Shown here: positions 17,505 to 25,687 of the stretch, in pieces
Position numbering within the stretch: the first letter of the stretch is position 1
How the letters are laid out: each line of letters opens with the position of its first letter
NCBI GenBank assembly: GCA_019454405.1
Contig: JACFOH010000001.1
Coordinates: 18,464-82,463 of the forward strand
Direction of reading: 5' to 3'
DNA from: Promineifilum sp.
Lineage (GTDB): Bacteria > Chloroflexota > Anaerolineae > Promineifilales > Promineifilaceae
DNA length: 64,000 nt
Made by a program: the position numbers and the translations under genes
Notes under the pieces: model-generated
Told to the model about the DNA's origin: nothing
Database searches by the model: none
The model's input: the letters and a program-made list of their open reading frames with translations, nothing else

Positions 17505-19400
17505 ATGAATTTGAACGGGAACCATACGGTTAAGACAAAGGAACGATCGTCGGCCAAGGCTGCGCAGATCGAGCACGAGGCGCGCGAGGCTCGTATCCAG
17601 AATTACCTGCGCGATGACGATGAACTATTGGGAAAGGCTTATGATGGTCGTCTGGTCCGCCGGCTAGGCACCTATATGCGCCCCTATAAGGCGAAGCTGG
17701 TTCTGGCCGTGATCCTTATGACGGTTAGCTCGATCCTGGGCGTTTCCGGCCCTGCTATCATCGGCGCTGCCATTGATAAAGGGGTGCGTGCCGGTTCCTT
17801 CTCGGTGCTGCGATTCTGGACATGGGTCTTCCTGGCGACGACCATAGGTGAATGGCTCACGAATCGCGCCCGGGTCCTCATTATGGCTCGGGTTGGCACC
17901 AAAATCGTGGCCGATCTGCGCAGCGAATTGTTTCGTCACCTTCATCGCCTGACGCTCAGCTTCTACAGCCACTACAGCGTCGGCCGCCTGATGAGCCGCC
18001 TTATCGGTGATGTTGGCGTGTTGCTCGATTTCGTAACCTGGTCGATCACTGGCCTGTTCCGCTCGGTATTTAATCTAGGCGGTATCATCATCGCTATGCT
18101 GTTGCTTAACTGGCAATTGGCTTTGGTGGCCTTTGCCGTCATGCCGCTGATGGTTATCCTTACCAACTACTGGCGGGGCCGGGTTCGCCAGGCCTATCGC
18201 GCTACCCGGCAGCGACTGGCTCTTATTAACGGCTATCTGAACGAATCTATCAGCGGCATTCGCGTCACCAAGAGTTTCACTCGCGAAGAGCGCAATTTCC
18301 AACATTTCGATGATCTGAACCAATCCTTCTTCGACGCCAATGTCACCGCGACCCGACTGTCAGCTATCTTCTTCCCCGGCGTGGATTTCATTGGGTCGCT
18401 GGCTACCGCTCTTGTCATTGGCGTGGGAGGATGGCTGGTGCTGGGCGATGCGTTGACCGCGGGAACACTCGTGGCCGTTGTTCTTTACGTCGATCGCTTC
18501 TTCGATCCCATTCGCGAGTTGGCGCAGCGTTATAACACGTTCCAGGCGACGATGGCTGCGTCAGAGCGCATATTCGAGCTACTGGATCTGGAGCCTGATA
18601 TTATTGACACGCCCGATGCGCAGCCGCTGCCCGATATCCGCGGCGAGGTGGTGTTCGACGACGTATCTTTCTCCTATGATCATGACGGTCGGTATGTGCT
18701 CAAGAATATCTTTCTACGCGCCGAGCCGGGCGAGCGTATCGCTCTGGTGGGTGAAACCGGGGCGGGCAAGAGTACTATCATTCGTTTACTATCGCGATTC
18801 TACGACGTCACTGAAGGCTCCCTGACGATTGACGGATACGATATTCGCGACGTTACCAGTGATAGCTTGCGGCAGCAACTAGGTATCGTTCTGCAGGATA
18901 CCTTCCTGTTTACCGGTACAGTGGCTGATAACATCCGGTATGGGCGGCTCGATGCGACCGATGACGATGTATGGGCCGCCTCGAAATCTGTCGGCGCCCA
19001 CGAGTTCATCATGCGTATGCCCGATGGTTATGACTCGGAAGTGGGTGAAAACGGTAGCAACCTCAGCGTAGGCCAGCGGCAGCTGATCTCCTTCGCCCGC
19101 GCGCTCCTGGCCGACCCGCGCATCCTTATTCTGGATGAGGCCACCAGCAGCGTCGATACGGCTACCGAACGGATTATCCAACGAGCATTGGACACCTTGA
19201 TGGAGGGCCGTACCAGCTTTGTTATCGCCCATCGGCTCAGTACCATCATTAATGCCGACCAGATCGTTGTCCTGGATCATGGTCGTATCATTGAACGAGG
19301 TACCCACGAAGAGTTGTTGGCCCGCAAGGGGCGTTACTTCAACCTGTACACGATGCAATGGGCTCAACAGCAAAATCAGCCCTCATTCAGTAACAATTAG
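17505..19400 (+). CDS. ABC exporter half-transporter, catalytic-NBD subunit
   Basis: 631-residue partner of the preceding gene. An N-terminal soluble stretch of about 60 residues precedes six membrane segments; the ATPase domain has Walker A GETGAGKST, Walker B with catalytic Glu (ILILDEATSSVD) and switch His (FVIAHRLSTI). Its signature is altered, LSVGQRQ. In the heterodimer the competent site would use this Walker A/B with the partner's LSGGQ, and the other site would bind but not hydrolyse ATP well. Same export role as the partner. Confidence 0.92.
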   Translation: MNLNGNHTVKTKERSSAKAAQIEHEAREARIQNYLRDDDELLGKAYDGRLVRRLGTYMRPYKAKLVLAVILMTVSSILGVSGPAIIGAAIDKGVRAGSFSVLRFWTWVFLATTIGEWLTNRARVLIMARVGTKIVADLRSELFRHLHRLTLSFYSHYSVGRLMSRLIGDVGVLLDFVTWSITGLFRSVFNLGGIIIAMLLLNWQLALVAFAVMPLMVILTNYWRGRVRQAYRATRQRLALINGYLNESISGIRVTKSFTREERNFQHFDDLNQSFFDANVTATRLSAIFFPGVDFIGSLATALVIGVGGWLVLGDALTAGTLVAVVLYVDRFFDPIRELAQRYNTFQATMAASERIFELLDLEPDIIDTPDAQPLPDIRGEVVFDDVSFSYDHDGRYVLKNIFLRAEPGERIALVGETGAGKSTIIRLLSRFYDVTEGSLTIDGYDIRDVTSDSLRQQLGIVLQDTFLFTGTVADNIRYGRLDATDDDVWAASKSVGAHEFIMRMPDGYDSEVGENGSNLSVGQRQLISFARALLADPRILILDEATSSVDTATERIIQRALDTLMEGRTSFVIAHRLSTIINADQIVVLDHGRIIERGTHEELLARKGRYFNLYTMQWAQQQNQPSFSNN

Positions 19401-19482
19401 CGAAGGGTAGAGACGATCATTGCCGTTGGAAAACCGCCGGCGCTTGACCTGCCAAAACAACAGAAGCGGGGATAATTACCCT

Positions 19483-20229
19483 ATGCTTGAACTGACTGAA
19501 TTACGAGATCGACGGGACGCCGTGATGGAGCGCATCGCCGGCGCGGCCGCTCGCGCGGGCCGTGACGCGGCCGAGATCACCCTGGTTGCTGTCACGAAGA
19601 CCTGGCCGGCTGAACTGGTCATCGCTGCTCATGCAATCGGTCTACGTCATTTCGGCGAGAACCGCCCCGAAGAACTGGCCGTCAAGCGCCCCATTGTCGA
19701 GACCGCACTCGGAGTGGATAACGGCATTACATGGCATTTAATCGGTCCCGTCCAGAGCCGTAAGTCGGACCTGGCGGCGGCCCATGCCGACGTCTTCCAT
19801 GCGCTCGATCGCTCCAAAATTGCTCATCGTCTTTCGAATGATCTGGTTCGATTCGGTCGAACTCTCCCTTCATTCATCGAGGTTAATGTCTCCGGGGAAG
19901 CGACCAAACATGGCTTTAACCTCGTCAATTGGGAGAACGATGCAACACAACGCAACAGCTTGCGTACTATGATCAGGAAGACGGCCGAATTGCCCGGCTT
20001 GCCGGTCATGGGGTTGATGACGATGGCCCCCTGGGATGCGGAGCGCGATTTGATTCGCTCTGTCTTTCACCGGACACGAGGGATCGCGGACTGGCTCCTG
20101 GCAGAGGGAGATGTAAGTCATGCGCTTTATCTCTCGATGGGGATGACCGACGATTTTGAGATCGCTATCGAAGAAGGAGCGACCCACGTCCGGGTTGGTC
20201 GCGCGCTCTTCGGTGAGCGCGAGAAGTGA
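19483..20229 (+). CDS. pyridoxal phosphate homeostasis protein YggS/PLPBP
   Basis: Single-domain TIM-barrel PLP-binding protein that buffers PLP and affects amino-acid pools. Lys39 in LVAVTKTWP is the Schiff-base lysine; GENRPEEL (usually GENYVQE), WHLIGPVQSRK and MGLMTMAP, SMGMTDDFEIAIEEGATHVRVG follow the family order. The start ATG 19483 begins just before the first helix; an in-frame extension from 19420 has no homology. A GATAAT at 19471-19476 lies only 6 bases before this ATG. Upstream of yggT, the common YggS-YggT arrangement. Confidence 0.93.
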   Translation: MLELTELRDRRDAVMERIAGAAARAGRDAAEITLVAVTKTWPAELVIAAHAIGLRHFGENRPEELAVKRPIVETALGVDNGITWHLIGPVQSRKSDLAAAHADVFHALDRSKIAHRLSNDLVRFGRTLPSFIEVNVSGEATKHGFNLVNWENDATQRNSLRTMIRKTAELPGLPVMGLMTMAPWDAERDLIRSVFHRTRGIADWLLAEGDVSHALYLSMGMTDDFEIAIEEGATHVRVGRALFGEREK

Positions 20230-20307
20230 GCCGGCCATGATATACCTGCCTCAATATCGGGATCGTCTCACCAGTTATTCAATGATTTGCGAGGTACCGA
20301 AAGACAA

Positions 20308-20571
20308 ATGATTCTGGTTAATATCGTTAATGCGCTCTTTTGGATTTTTTACGTCATGCTGTTTGCCAGCATCATTTTGTCCTGGGTTCGCCCCAGCCCG
20401 TATCATCCTTTTTGGGGGCCGATCATTCGCATCGTCGGCGCCGTCATCGATCCGATTCTAAACCCCATTCGCCGGCTGATGCCCCCGTTGGGCGGCCTTG
20501 ATTTCAGCCCCATGGTCGCCATTCTTCTGGCGCGAGTCTTGCAGCAAGCGATTATTAATCTCCTGAGATAG
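20308..20571 (+). CDS. YggT family membrane protein
   Basis: An 87-residue membrane protein with two hydrophobic segments and the YggT signature SWVRPSPYHPFWGPI and ILNPIRRLMPPLGGLDFSPMVAILL. The function is unclear; members have been linked to osmotic stress and, in plastids, to cytochrome maturation. ATG 20308 follows GAGG at suitable range; a TTG at 20287 would add seven unconserved residues. Confidence 0.88.
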   Translation: MILVNIVNALFWIFYVMLFASIILSWVRPSPYHPFWGPIIRIVGAVIDPILNPIRRLMPPLGGLDFSPMVAILLARVLQQAIINLLR

Positions 20572-20574
20572 CAA

Positions 20575-20612
20575 AAAAGCCCGCGCATCAATGATGTACG
20601 GGCTTTTCTATT
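20575..20612. terminator. bidirectional terminator between yggT and the acyl-CoA dehydrogenase
   Basis: AAAAGCCCG (20575-20583) pairs with CGGGCTTTT (20599-20607), with GCATC/GATGT extending the stem inside. T-rich on both strands, as suits the two converging genes. Confidence 0.85.
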
Positions 20613-20628
20613 CTGTCGTCTCCGGCTT

Positions 20629-21792
20629 CTAGCGCAAGCCGGTTAGCGAGCGAGCGATAACCATCCGCTGTATCTCGCTCGTTCCCTCGTAGATCTCCGT
20701 AATCTTGGCGTCGCGGAAATATCTTTCCAGTGGCATATCCTTGCTGTACCCCATGCCGCCATGAATCTGGATAGCCTGGGTCGTCACCCACATAGCCGTT
20801 TCGCTGGCGAATAGTTTGGCCATGCTGGCTTCCATCGAGTAGCGTCCGCCACCCTTGGCCGCCGCTATCTTGGCCAATGCCGCCTGATAGATCAGCAGGC
20901 GGCTGGCCTCTACCCGGCATTTCATATCGGCCAGCTTCTGCTGGATCATCTGGAATTCACCGATCTTCTGGCCAAACGCCTCTCGCTCGCGGGCATATTG
21001 GATGCTGGCTTCCAGCGCTGCCTCGGCGATTCCCAGCGCTTGCGACGCGATACCGATGCGGCCGGCGTCCAGCACCGTCATCGCGATCTTGAACCCCTCG
21101 CCTTCCGCGCCCAGCCTGTCTTCCACAGGACATTCATAATCCTCGAAGGTGATCTCGCTCGTCGCACTGGCGCGGATGCCCAGCTTCGGCTCTTTTCTGC
21201 CGCGCACAAAGCCGGGGCGGGTCGTGTCGATGAGGAAGGCCGTCACACCCCTATGACCTTTCTCCGGTTGAGTCATCGTGAACAGGACAATGTAGTCGGC
21301 GTATGGCCCTGAGGTGACCCATGATTTTCGGCCGTTGATGATGTAATGTGTCCCCGCCTCATTCAAAATCGCACGGCTCTTCATCGTCCCCGCGTCGCTG
21401 CCGCTCATGGGTTCGGTCAGGCTGTAAGCGCCGATCTTCTGTCCGGTGGCTACCGGCACCAGGTATTTCTGTTTTTGTTCCTCTGTCCCAAACTTGAGCA
21501 GGCCATGGGCGTAGAGCGAATTGTTGACCGACATGATCGTCCCGTGGCTGGCATCGACTTTGCATATCTCTACCATGGCCAGCACATAGGCGAGTGTATC
21601 CATGCCGGATCCGCCGTATTCTTCGGGTACTTCGATACCCATAAAGCCCAATTGGCCCATCTCGCGGATCGTCTCAAGCGGGAATTCGCCTGACTCATCG
21701 AATTTCGCGGCTATGGGCATGATGGAATTACGGGCGAAGTCGCGGGCCGCATCGGCAATCATCTTGTGTTCTTCAGTAATAAAATCGAACAT
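20629..21792 (-). CDS. acyl-CoA dehydrogenase
   Basis: FAD-dependent alpha,beta-dehydrogenation of an acyl-CoA in fatty-acid or branched-chain amino-acid breakdown. The 387 residues have the usual layout: helical N-terminus, YSLTEPMSGSDAG, KSWVTSGPYAD for FAD/substrate, and the C-terminal GGMGYSKDMPLERYFRDAKITEIYEGTSEIQR with the catalytic Glu at about 369, the position used by short- and medium-chain enzymes. Butyryl-CoA dehydrogenase is the closest type by eye. It stands alone, without etfAB or thiolase nearby. Confidence 0.93.
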   Translation of the reverse strand: MFDFITEEHKMIADAARDFARNSIMPIAAKFDESGEFPLETIREMGQLGFMGIEVPEEYGGSGMDTLAYVLAMVEICKVDASHGTIMSVNNSLYAHGLLKFGTEEQKQKYLVPVATGQKIGAYSLTEPMSGSDAGTMKSRAILNEAGTHYIINGRKSWVTSGPYADYIVLFTMTQPEKGHRGVTAFLIDTTRPGFVRGRKEPKLGIRASATSEITFEDYECPVEDRLGAEGEGFKIAMTVLDAGRIGIASQALGIAEAALEASIQYAREREAFGQKIGEFQMIQQKLADMKCRVEASRLLIYQAALAKIAAAKGGGRYSMEASMAKLFASETAMWVTTQAIQIHGGMGYSKDMPLERYFRDAKITEIYEGTSEIQRMVIARSLTGLR

Positions 21793-21838
21793 TGTTCACC
21801 TCCTGACTTGGTGTGGTTCCGCTATTATAAACGGTCGT

Positions 21839-22597
21839 CTAGGTTTGTGCGGCCTTGTCTACATATTGCATCAAAGTAGCGAAATCCTCGGCCGTTAACT
21901 CAATGCCGAACTCCCAGCGCCGGCGCTCGGCTAGCCAATAGCGACCATCTTTGGATTGTAATAGTTGGTTGGGGATATTCGGGCGAACGGGTGGCCCCAT
22001 TCTTGACCGCATCGAGCTATCATAAAGCCCGGCCATACTGAGGAAATGGAACCCGTGTTTAGGGTCGTCAACCCAGGCGGACGCTTTATCCGGCGGCATT
22101 AGGGCATAGACACTTAACCGGTCGTCGTCCTGCTGGAGTTCTGTGGCTATGCAGAGCCATTTTGCGGGGACCCGGCGCTCGCGGCCGCCACGCGGGTAAC
22201 CACTCAATCGAAAGTACCAATTTGTCCTGCCTATATGGGCTGACCAAACCATTGCCGGCGTAGGCGTGTCCGCCGGTTCGGTTTGGCTGCCGGGACGCCG
22301 ATCGTTGACAAACAAGCCCTGTTCGTCCAGGGTCAGACTCAATCCACTATGCCAGACGAGCTTGAGGATCTTTTCCAATCCCCAGATGAGAAAGAGAGCG
22401 ATGGGCAAACCGCCAACACACGAGAGGAAAACGGTGTACTCGGCAATCTCTGGCGTGGCGAATATCTTTATCAGAAGGAAAACAACACGAAACCCAATCA
22501 GATATCCGATGAATAAGGCCAGGAAGACAACCAGGCGGATGCCGGTATGTTCCTGATCTGCATACAGGATCGTTGGCCCCTTTTCGGCATTAGACAT
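21839..22597 (-). CDS. hypothetical membrane protein
   Basis: A 252-residue protein not recognised. Two hydrophobic segments near the N-terminus (about 22-45 and 55-78) anchor a soluble domain with many Trp and Arg residues that looks like a PH-like or photosystem-assembly-type beta domain, but I cannot assign it. The C-terminal part has WLAERRRWEFGIELTAEDFATLMQYV. The ATG is 6 bases after a TGT-TAGAAT element, so it may be read from a leaderless mRNA. Confidence 0.7.
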   Translation of the reverse strand: MSNAEKGPTILYADQEHTGIRLVVFLALFIGYLIGFRVVFLLIKIFATPEIAEYTVFLSCVGGLPIALFLIWGLEKILKLVWHSGLSLTLDEQGLFVNDRRPGSQTEPADTPTPAMVWSAHIGRTNWYFRLSGYPRGGRERRVPAKWLCIATELQQDDDRLSVYALMPPDKASAWVDDPKHGFHFLSMAGLYDSSMRSRMGPPVRPNIPNQLLQSKDGRYWLAERRRWEFGIELTAEDFATLMQYVDKAAQT

Positions 22598-22603
22598 AGC
22601 CGA

Positions 22604-22612
22604 ATTCTAACA
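22604..22612 (-). promoter_or_regulatory. extended -10 element six bases before a start codon
   Basis: TGT-TAGAAT on the minus strand ends 6 bases before ATG 22597, a spacing that would make transcription begin at or next to the start codon. Confidence 0.5.
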
Positions 22613-22651
22613 CAATGAGGCGCGGTGGCTCTTTTTTCTGCCGTGGATTTA

Positions 22652-23506
22652 TTATGCGCTTGTTAGTCTTACCTGGATGCCCGACGGATCCGTGACGATG
22701 ATCGTCCCATCCTCGTGTTTGGCTTTGATATTGGCCGATTCCAGCCGATGTCTGATCGCCTGTAGCGTCGCCTCGTCAGGCTGGACGATCTCATACCACA
22801 TTAACCGAGCTGCGTCAGTTGGAGCAGGGGGTAGATGCTCACCGGCCCAGGTGTTGGCTCCCAGATGATGGTGGTAGCCGTTGGCGGACATAAACGTCGC
22901 GCGTGGTCCATAACGCATCACAAGATCCAGGCCGATCTGCCCTGTATAGAAACGCTCGGTCGCGGCGATCTCGGCTACTTGCAAATGCATATGGCCCACG
23001 AAGGTGCCTTCCGCCATCTGATAGGAGTCAGGGACGACTCCTGCCAGCTCACCGAGTACTCCATGGAGGTCAAGCGGCTCGGTTGTCATGCGCAGTTCGT
23101 CGCCGCGATACTGCCACTCTTCGCGTGGTCGATCCCGGTAGATCTCGATGCCGTGACCGTCGGGATCGGTCAAATAAATAGCCTCGCTCACTGCGTGATC
23201 GGCGAAGCCACTGATCGGCCCATCGACTTGTAGCAGATGGTAGAGCGTCCGGGCCAGATCCTGTCGCGATGGCACGAGGATCGCAAAATGATACAACCCG
23301 GTCGCTGGCTGAACCGATCGCGCCCCGGGCTGCCCATAGAGTAGTAAGAAGTCGTTGTCCCCCGCGCCCAGGCGAGCCAGGCTATTTTCACGGCTCAATA
23401 GGGAAAGACCGATGACATCTTCGTAGAATCGGATCGACCGATCCAGGTCAGCTACAGCCAACGCCACATGCCCGATGCGAGGCGGGGCCATCGCGATACT
23501 GCTCAT
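22652..23506 (-). CDS. VOC family protein, CatE-like two-domain dioxygenase
   Basis: Two tandem vicinal-oxygen-chelate modules in 284 residues. The N-terminal module begins RIGHVALAVADLDRSIRFYEDVIGLSLL and ends DPDGHGIEIYRDRPREEW; the C-terminal begins VGHMHLQVAEIAATERFYTGQIGLDLV. The metal ligands (His in GHMHLQV, His in the HHHLG region, Glu in YEIVQPD) fit a ring-cleaving catechol 2,3-dioxygenase of the CatE/YfiE group. The natural substrate is unknown. GGAGAT lies before the likely start. Confidence 0.85.
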   Translation of the reverse strand: MSSIAMAPPRIGHVALAVADLDRSIRFYEDVIGLSLLSRENSLARLGAGDNDFLLLYGQPGARSVQPATGLYHFAILVPSRQDLARTLYHLLQVDGPISGFADHAVSEAIYLTDPDGHGIEIYRDRPREEWQYRGDELRMTTEPLDLHGVLGELAGVVPDSYQMAEGTFVGHMHLQVAEIAATERFYTGQIGLDLVMRYGPRATFMSANGYHHHLGANTWAGEHLPPAPTDAARLMWYEIVQPDEATLQAIRHRLESANIKAKHEDGTIIVTDPSGIQVRLTSA

Positions 23507-23567
23507 TCCATATCTCCATTAACAATCAATCTGCTCAGTAAATGCCTTGAAAATATAGTATACGAAT

Positions 23568-23602
23568 AAAAAAGGCGGCGCTCCATGTCGTGAGCCGCCG
23601 CC
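23568..23602 (-). terminator. terminator of yceI
   Basis: Minus-strand stem of GGCGGCGGCTC with GAGCGCCGCC (one bulge), an 8-base loop and six T residues. It lies 34 bases after the yceI stop. Confidence 0.85.
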
Positions 23603-23635
23603 TGTGTATCAAAGGTTTTAGGGTAGGGAGTATGC

Positions 23636-24181
23636 TTACGCCTGCTCGGCAACGGCTTCGGGAACTTGCACCAATTCCAGCTCGATCTCGATGTCGATCT
23701 TGTCGCTAACCAGCCAGCCACCGGTTTCCAGGGCTACGTTCCAGTTCAACCCCCAATCCTTGCGGCTGATCGATGTCTCGGCCGAGAAGCCCGCGCTGAT
23801 CGAGCCGAAGGGGCTTTTGATGAGGCCGGCGTAGTCCACGTCCAGGGTAACCTCATGGGTGACGTCGCGAATGGTCAGGTCGCCAATTAATCGACCTTTG
23901 TTCGGGTTGATCTGCTCTACCTTTGTGCTCTTGAAGGTCAACACCGGATAGGTGTCGACATCGAAGAAATCGGCCGAGCGCAAGTGGGCGTCGCGCTTGT
24001 CGTCACGAGTGCTGATGCTGTCGGCGTAGATGGTGACATCGACAGTGGTTTGGGTTGGGTTCTCTTCATCAAAGTTCACGTTAATGTCGTAGTTGGTGAA
24101 TTCGCCGCGAACTTTGCTAATCATCATGTGACGAGCGGTGAAGTTAATGTGTGTGTGACTTTTATCTAGTTGCCAAGCCAT
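23636..24181 (-). CDS. yceI: YceI family lipid-binding protein
   Basis: 181-residue YceI protein: a lipocalin-like barrel that binds polyisoprenoid or amphiphilic chains. Motifs are WQLDKSHTHINFTARHMM at the start, DAHLRSADFFDVDTYPVLTF in the middle and SRKDWGLNWN near the end. There is no signal peptide, so unlike E. coli YceI this one stays in the cytoplasm. It is divergent from a TetR gene, and both likely answer to the palindromes at 24232-24278. Confidence 0.93.
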   Translation of the reverse strand: MAWQLDKSHTHINFTARHMMISKVRGEFTNYDINVNFDEENPTQTTVDVTIYADSISTRDDKRDAHLRSADFFDVDTYPVLTFKSTKVEQINPNKGRLIGDLTIRDVTHEVTLDVDYAGLIKSPFGSISAGFSAETSISRKDWGLNWNVALETGGWLVSDKIDIEIELELVQVPEAVAEQA

Positions 24182-24231
24182 TTTAGTATAAACTCCTTTT
24201 TGGTTTTGTTTTGTTCCTCGGATCTTGTATC

Positions 24232-24280
24232 TGGACTTTAGTCCACTTGTGTGCTATGATAATAGCGGACTTGAGTCCAG
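24232..24280. promoter_or_regulatory. twin palindromic TetR operators around a shared promoter
   Basis: Two related palindromes, TGGACTTTAGTCCA (24232-24245) and GGACTTGAGTCC (24267-24278), share GGACTT-AGTCC half sites; their centres are 34 bases apart. Between them lies TGC-TATGAT on the plus strand and TATTAT/TATCAT on the minus strand, so both divergent promoters would be covered. Likely bound by the adjacent TetR protein. Confidence 0.75.
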
Positions 24281-24330
24281 TTGTCAAGAGATAGAAAATA
24301 TTCCGATGAAAATCAAATGGAAGGCTACGA

Positions 24331-24969
24331 ATGACGGATCCGATAGAGTTGAATTTAGATGGGAATGCCTTTCCTGACCGTACCGAGCGCGCTGATGCGG
24401 CAGCGAATCGTGCGCTCATCTTGACGACGGCCGAACGCCTTTTCCGCGAGCGAGGAGTCGAGAATGTCTGCATGGCTGAAATCGCTGAAGTTGCTGGGGT
24501 GGGTAAGGGGACACTCTACCGGCGCTTCGCCAATAAGGGTGAATTGTGCCTGGCTCTAATGGATTCCCAGCTGGCTGAGTTCCAGGACAGTATGCTGGGA
24601 CGTTTCCAAAGCCTGACCCAACAGGGCACTCCGTTTCTGGAGCAATTGGCTCAATTTTTGGAGAGCCTGGTCGAATTTACTGAAGTTCATTCACCTTTGC
24701 TGCTTGAAGTCGCTCGTGCCGGAATCGTGCATATGGACGCTCGCCTAAATGTGCCACATTTCTGGCAGTATATGACCGTTCGCGCGCTGCTTCGTTCGGC
24801 CGCTCGTAATGATGAACTGGTAGCAGATCTGGATCTGGACTACTTTGGCGAAGCCCTTCTGGCCCCGCTGCAGGTTGACTATTTTCGGTTCCAGCGTTAT
24901 GTGCGCAACTATTCGACTGCCCGGATTGGAATGGGACTGCGTTCGATGGTGAAACTGCTGGCCGCCTGA
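24331..24969 (+). CDS. TetR family transcriptional regulator
   Basis: 212-residue repressor-type protein. The helix-turn-helix is at about 48-67 (MAEIAEVAGVGKGTLYRRFANKGEL), with the typical RxxIxxxAxxLFRERG helix before it. The C-terminal ligand domain is not specific. GGAAGG precedes the ATG. Divergent from yceI with two operators between them, which points to control of yceI and of itself; the inducer may be a lipid or isoprenoid, given YceI's ligand class (inference). Confidence 0.92.
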   Translation: MTDPIELNLDGNAFPDRTERADAAANRALILTTAERLFRERGVENVCMAEIAEVAGVGKGTLYRRFANKGELCLALMDSQLAEFQDSMLGRFQSLTQQGTPFLEQLAQFLESLVEFTEVHSPLLLEVARAGIVHMDARLNVPHFWQYMTVRALLRSAARNDELVADLDLDYFGEALLAPLQVDYFRFQRYVRNYSTARIGMGLRSMVKLLAA

Positions 24970-25023
24970 TAGTCCGCACCTCCTTCCAAACTATAATATT
25001 AAGTGGGACGGCCTCTTCGCGCA

Positions 25024-25032
25024 TGGTAAACT
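25024..25032 (+). promoter_or_regulatory. extended -10 element seven bases before a start codon
   Basis: TGG-TAAACT is followed by seven bases and the GNAT ATG at 25040. Transcription would start at about the A of the ATG. Confidence 0.5.
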
Positions 25033-25039
25033 CGCCGCC

Positions 25040-25627
25040 ATGAGTCACGCAGTGGATCCAATTTTGCTCGACTTCCCTTATAGCTTCGACACTGAGCGAT
25101 TGACGATTCGCGGGCCGATGCCCGGAGATGCGGCTTCTCTTCGTGAGGCGGTCCTGGAATCGCAAAATGAACTGATACCCTGGATGCCTTGGGCAATGGC
25201 GATCCCTACAGAAGAGGAATACGAGATTAGAATTCGCCAAGGGCGTCTCAAGTTCCTGGCGCGCGAGGATCTGTGGCTGCTTCTGTTTCTGAGGGGGACT
25301 AACGTCTGTGTCGGTAGCAGTGGCCTGCATAGAATCGATTGGGCCGTACCCAAGTTCGAGATTGGCTATTGGGTGCGGACCAGTTACTCAGGACAAGGCT
25401 ATATAACCGAGGCGGTCAACGGCATCACGGATTTCGCCTTCAAGACGCTGGGGGCGCGGCGCATGGAGATACGTTGTGACGCTAAAAATGTTCGCAGCGC
25501 GGCCGTTGCCCGTCGCACCGGCTATGTATTAGAGGGCACGCTGTATCAGGACGCTCGCGATCATTTTGGCAACCTGCGTGATACGCACGTATTTGCCAGA
25601 ATTCAACCGGGAGATGTTCCAGTATAA
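25040..25627 (+). CDS. GNAT N-acetyltransferase, RimJ/RimL type
   Basis: 195-residue acetyltransferase. It opens with FDTERLTIRGPMPGDA, the usual RimJ/RimL beginning, and has the acetyl-CoA region FEIGYWVRTSYSGQGYITEAVNGITDFAF and NVRSAAVARRTGYVLEGTL. Acceptor may be a ribosomal protein N-terminus or a small amine. No ribosome binding site is seen, in keeping with a leaderless start. Confidence 0.9.
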   Translation: MSHAVDPILLDFPYSFDTERLTIRGPMPGDAASLREAVLESQNELIPWMPWAMAIPTEEEYEIRIRQGRLKFLAREDLWLLLFLRGTNVCVGSSGLHRIDWAVPKFEIGYWVRTSYSGQGYITEAVNGITDFAFKTLGARRMEIRCDAKNVRSAAVARRTGYVLEGTLYQDARDHFGNLRDTHVFARIQPGDVPV

Positions 25628-25687
25628 ACGTAACAAGCGGTCGGCAAGATTTTAGCCTTACTACGTTCCCTGGCTTCTGTTCTTCCG

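Noticed and set aside
16509..17576. Long 355-codon open frame on the minus strand across the ABC gene
   Set aside because: It lies opposite a clear ABC transporter coding frame, has a low-complexity antisense composition and no recognisable domain.
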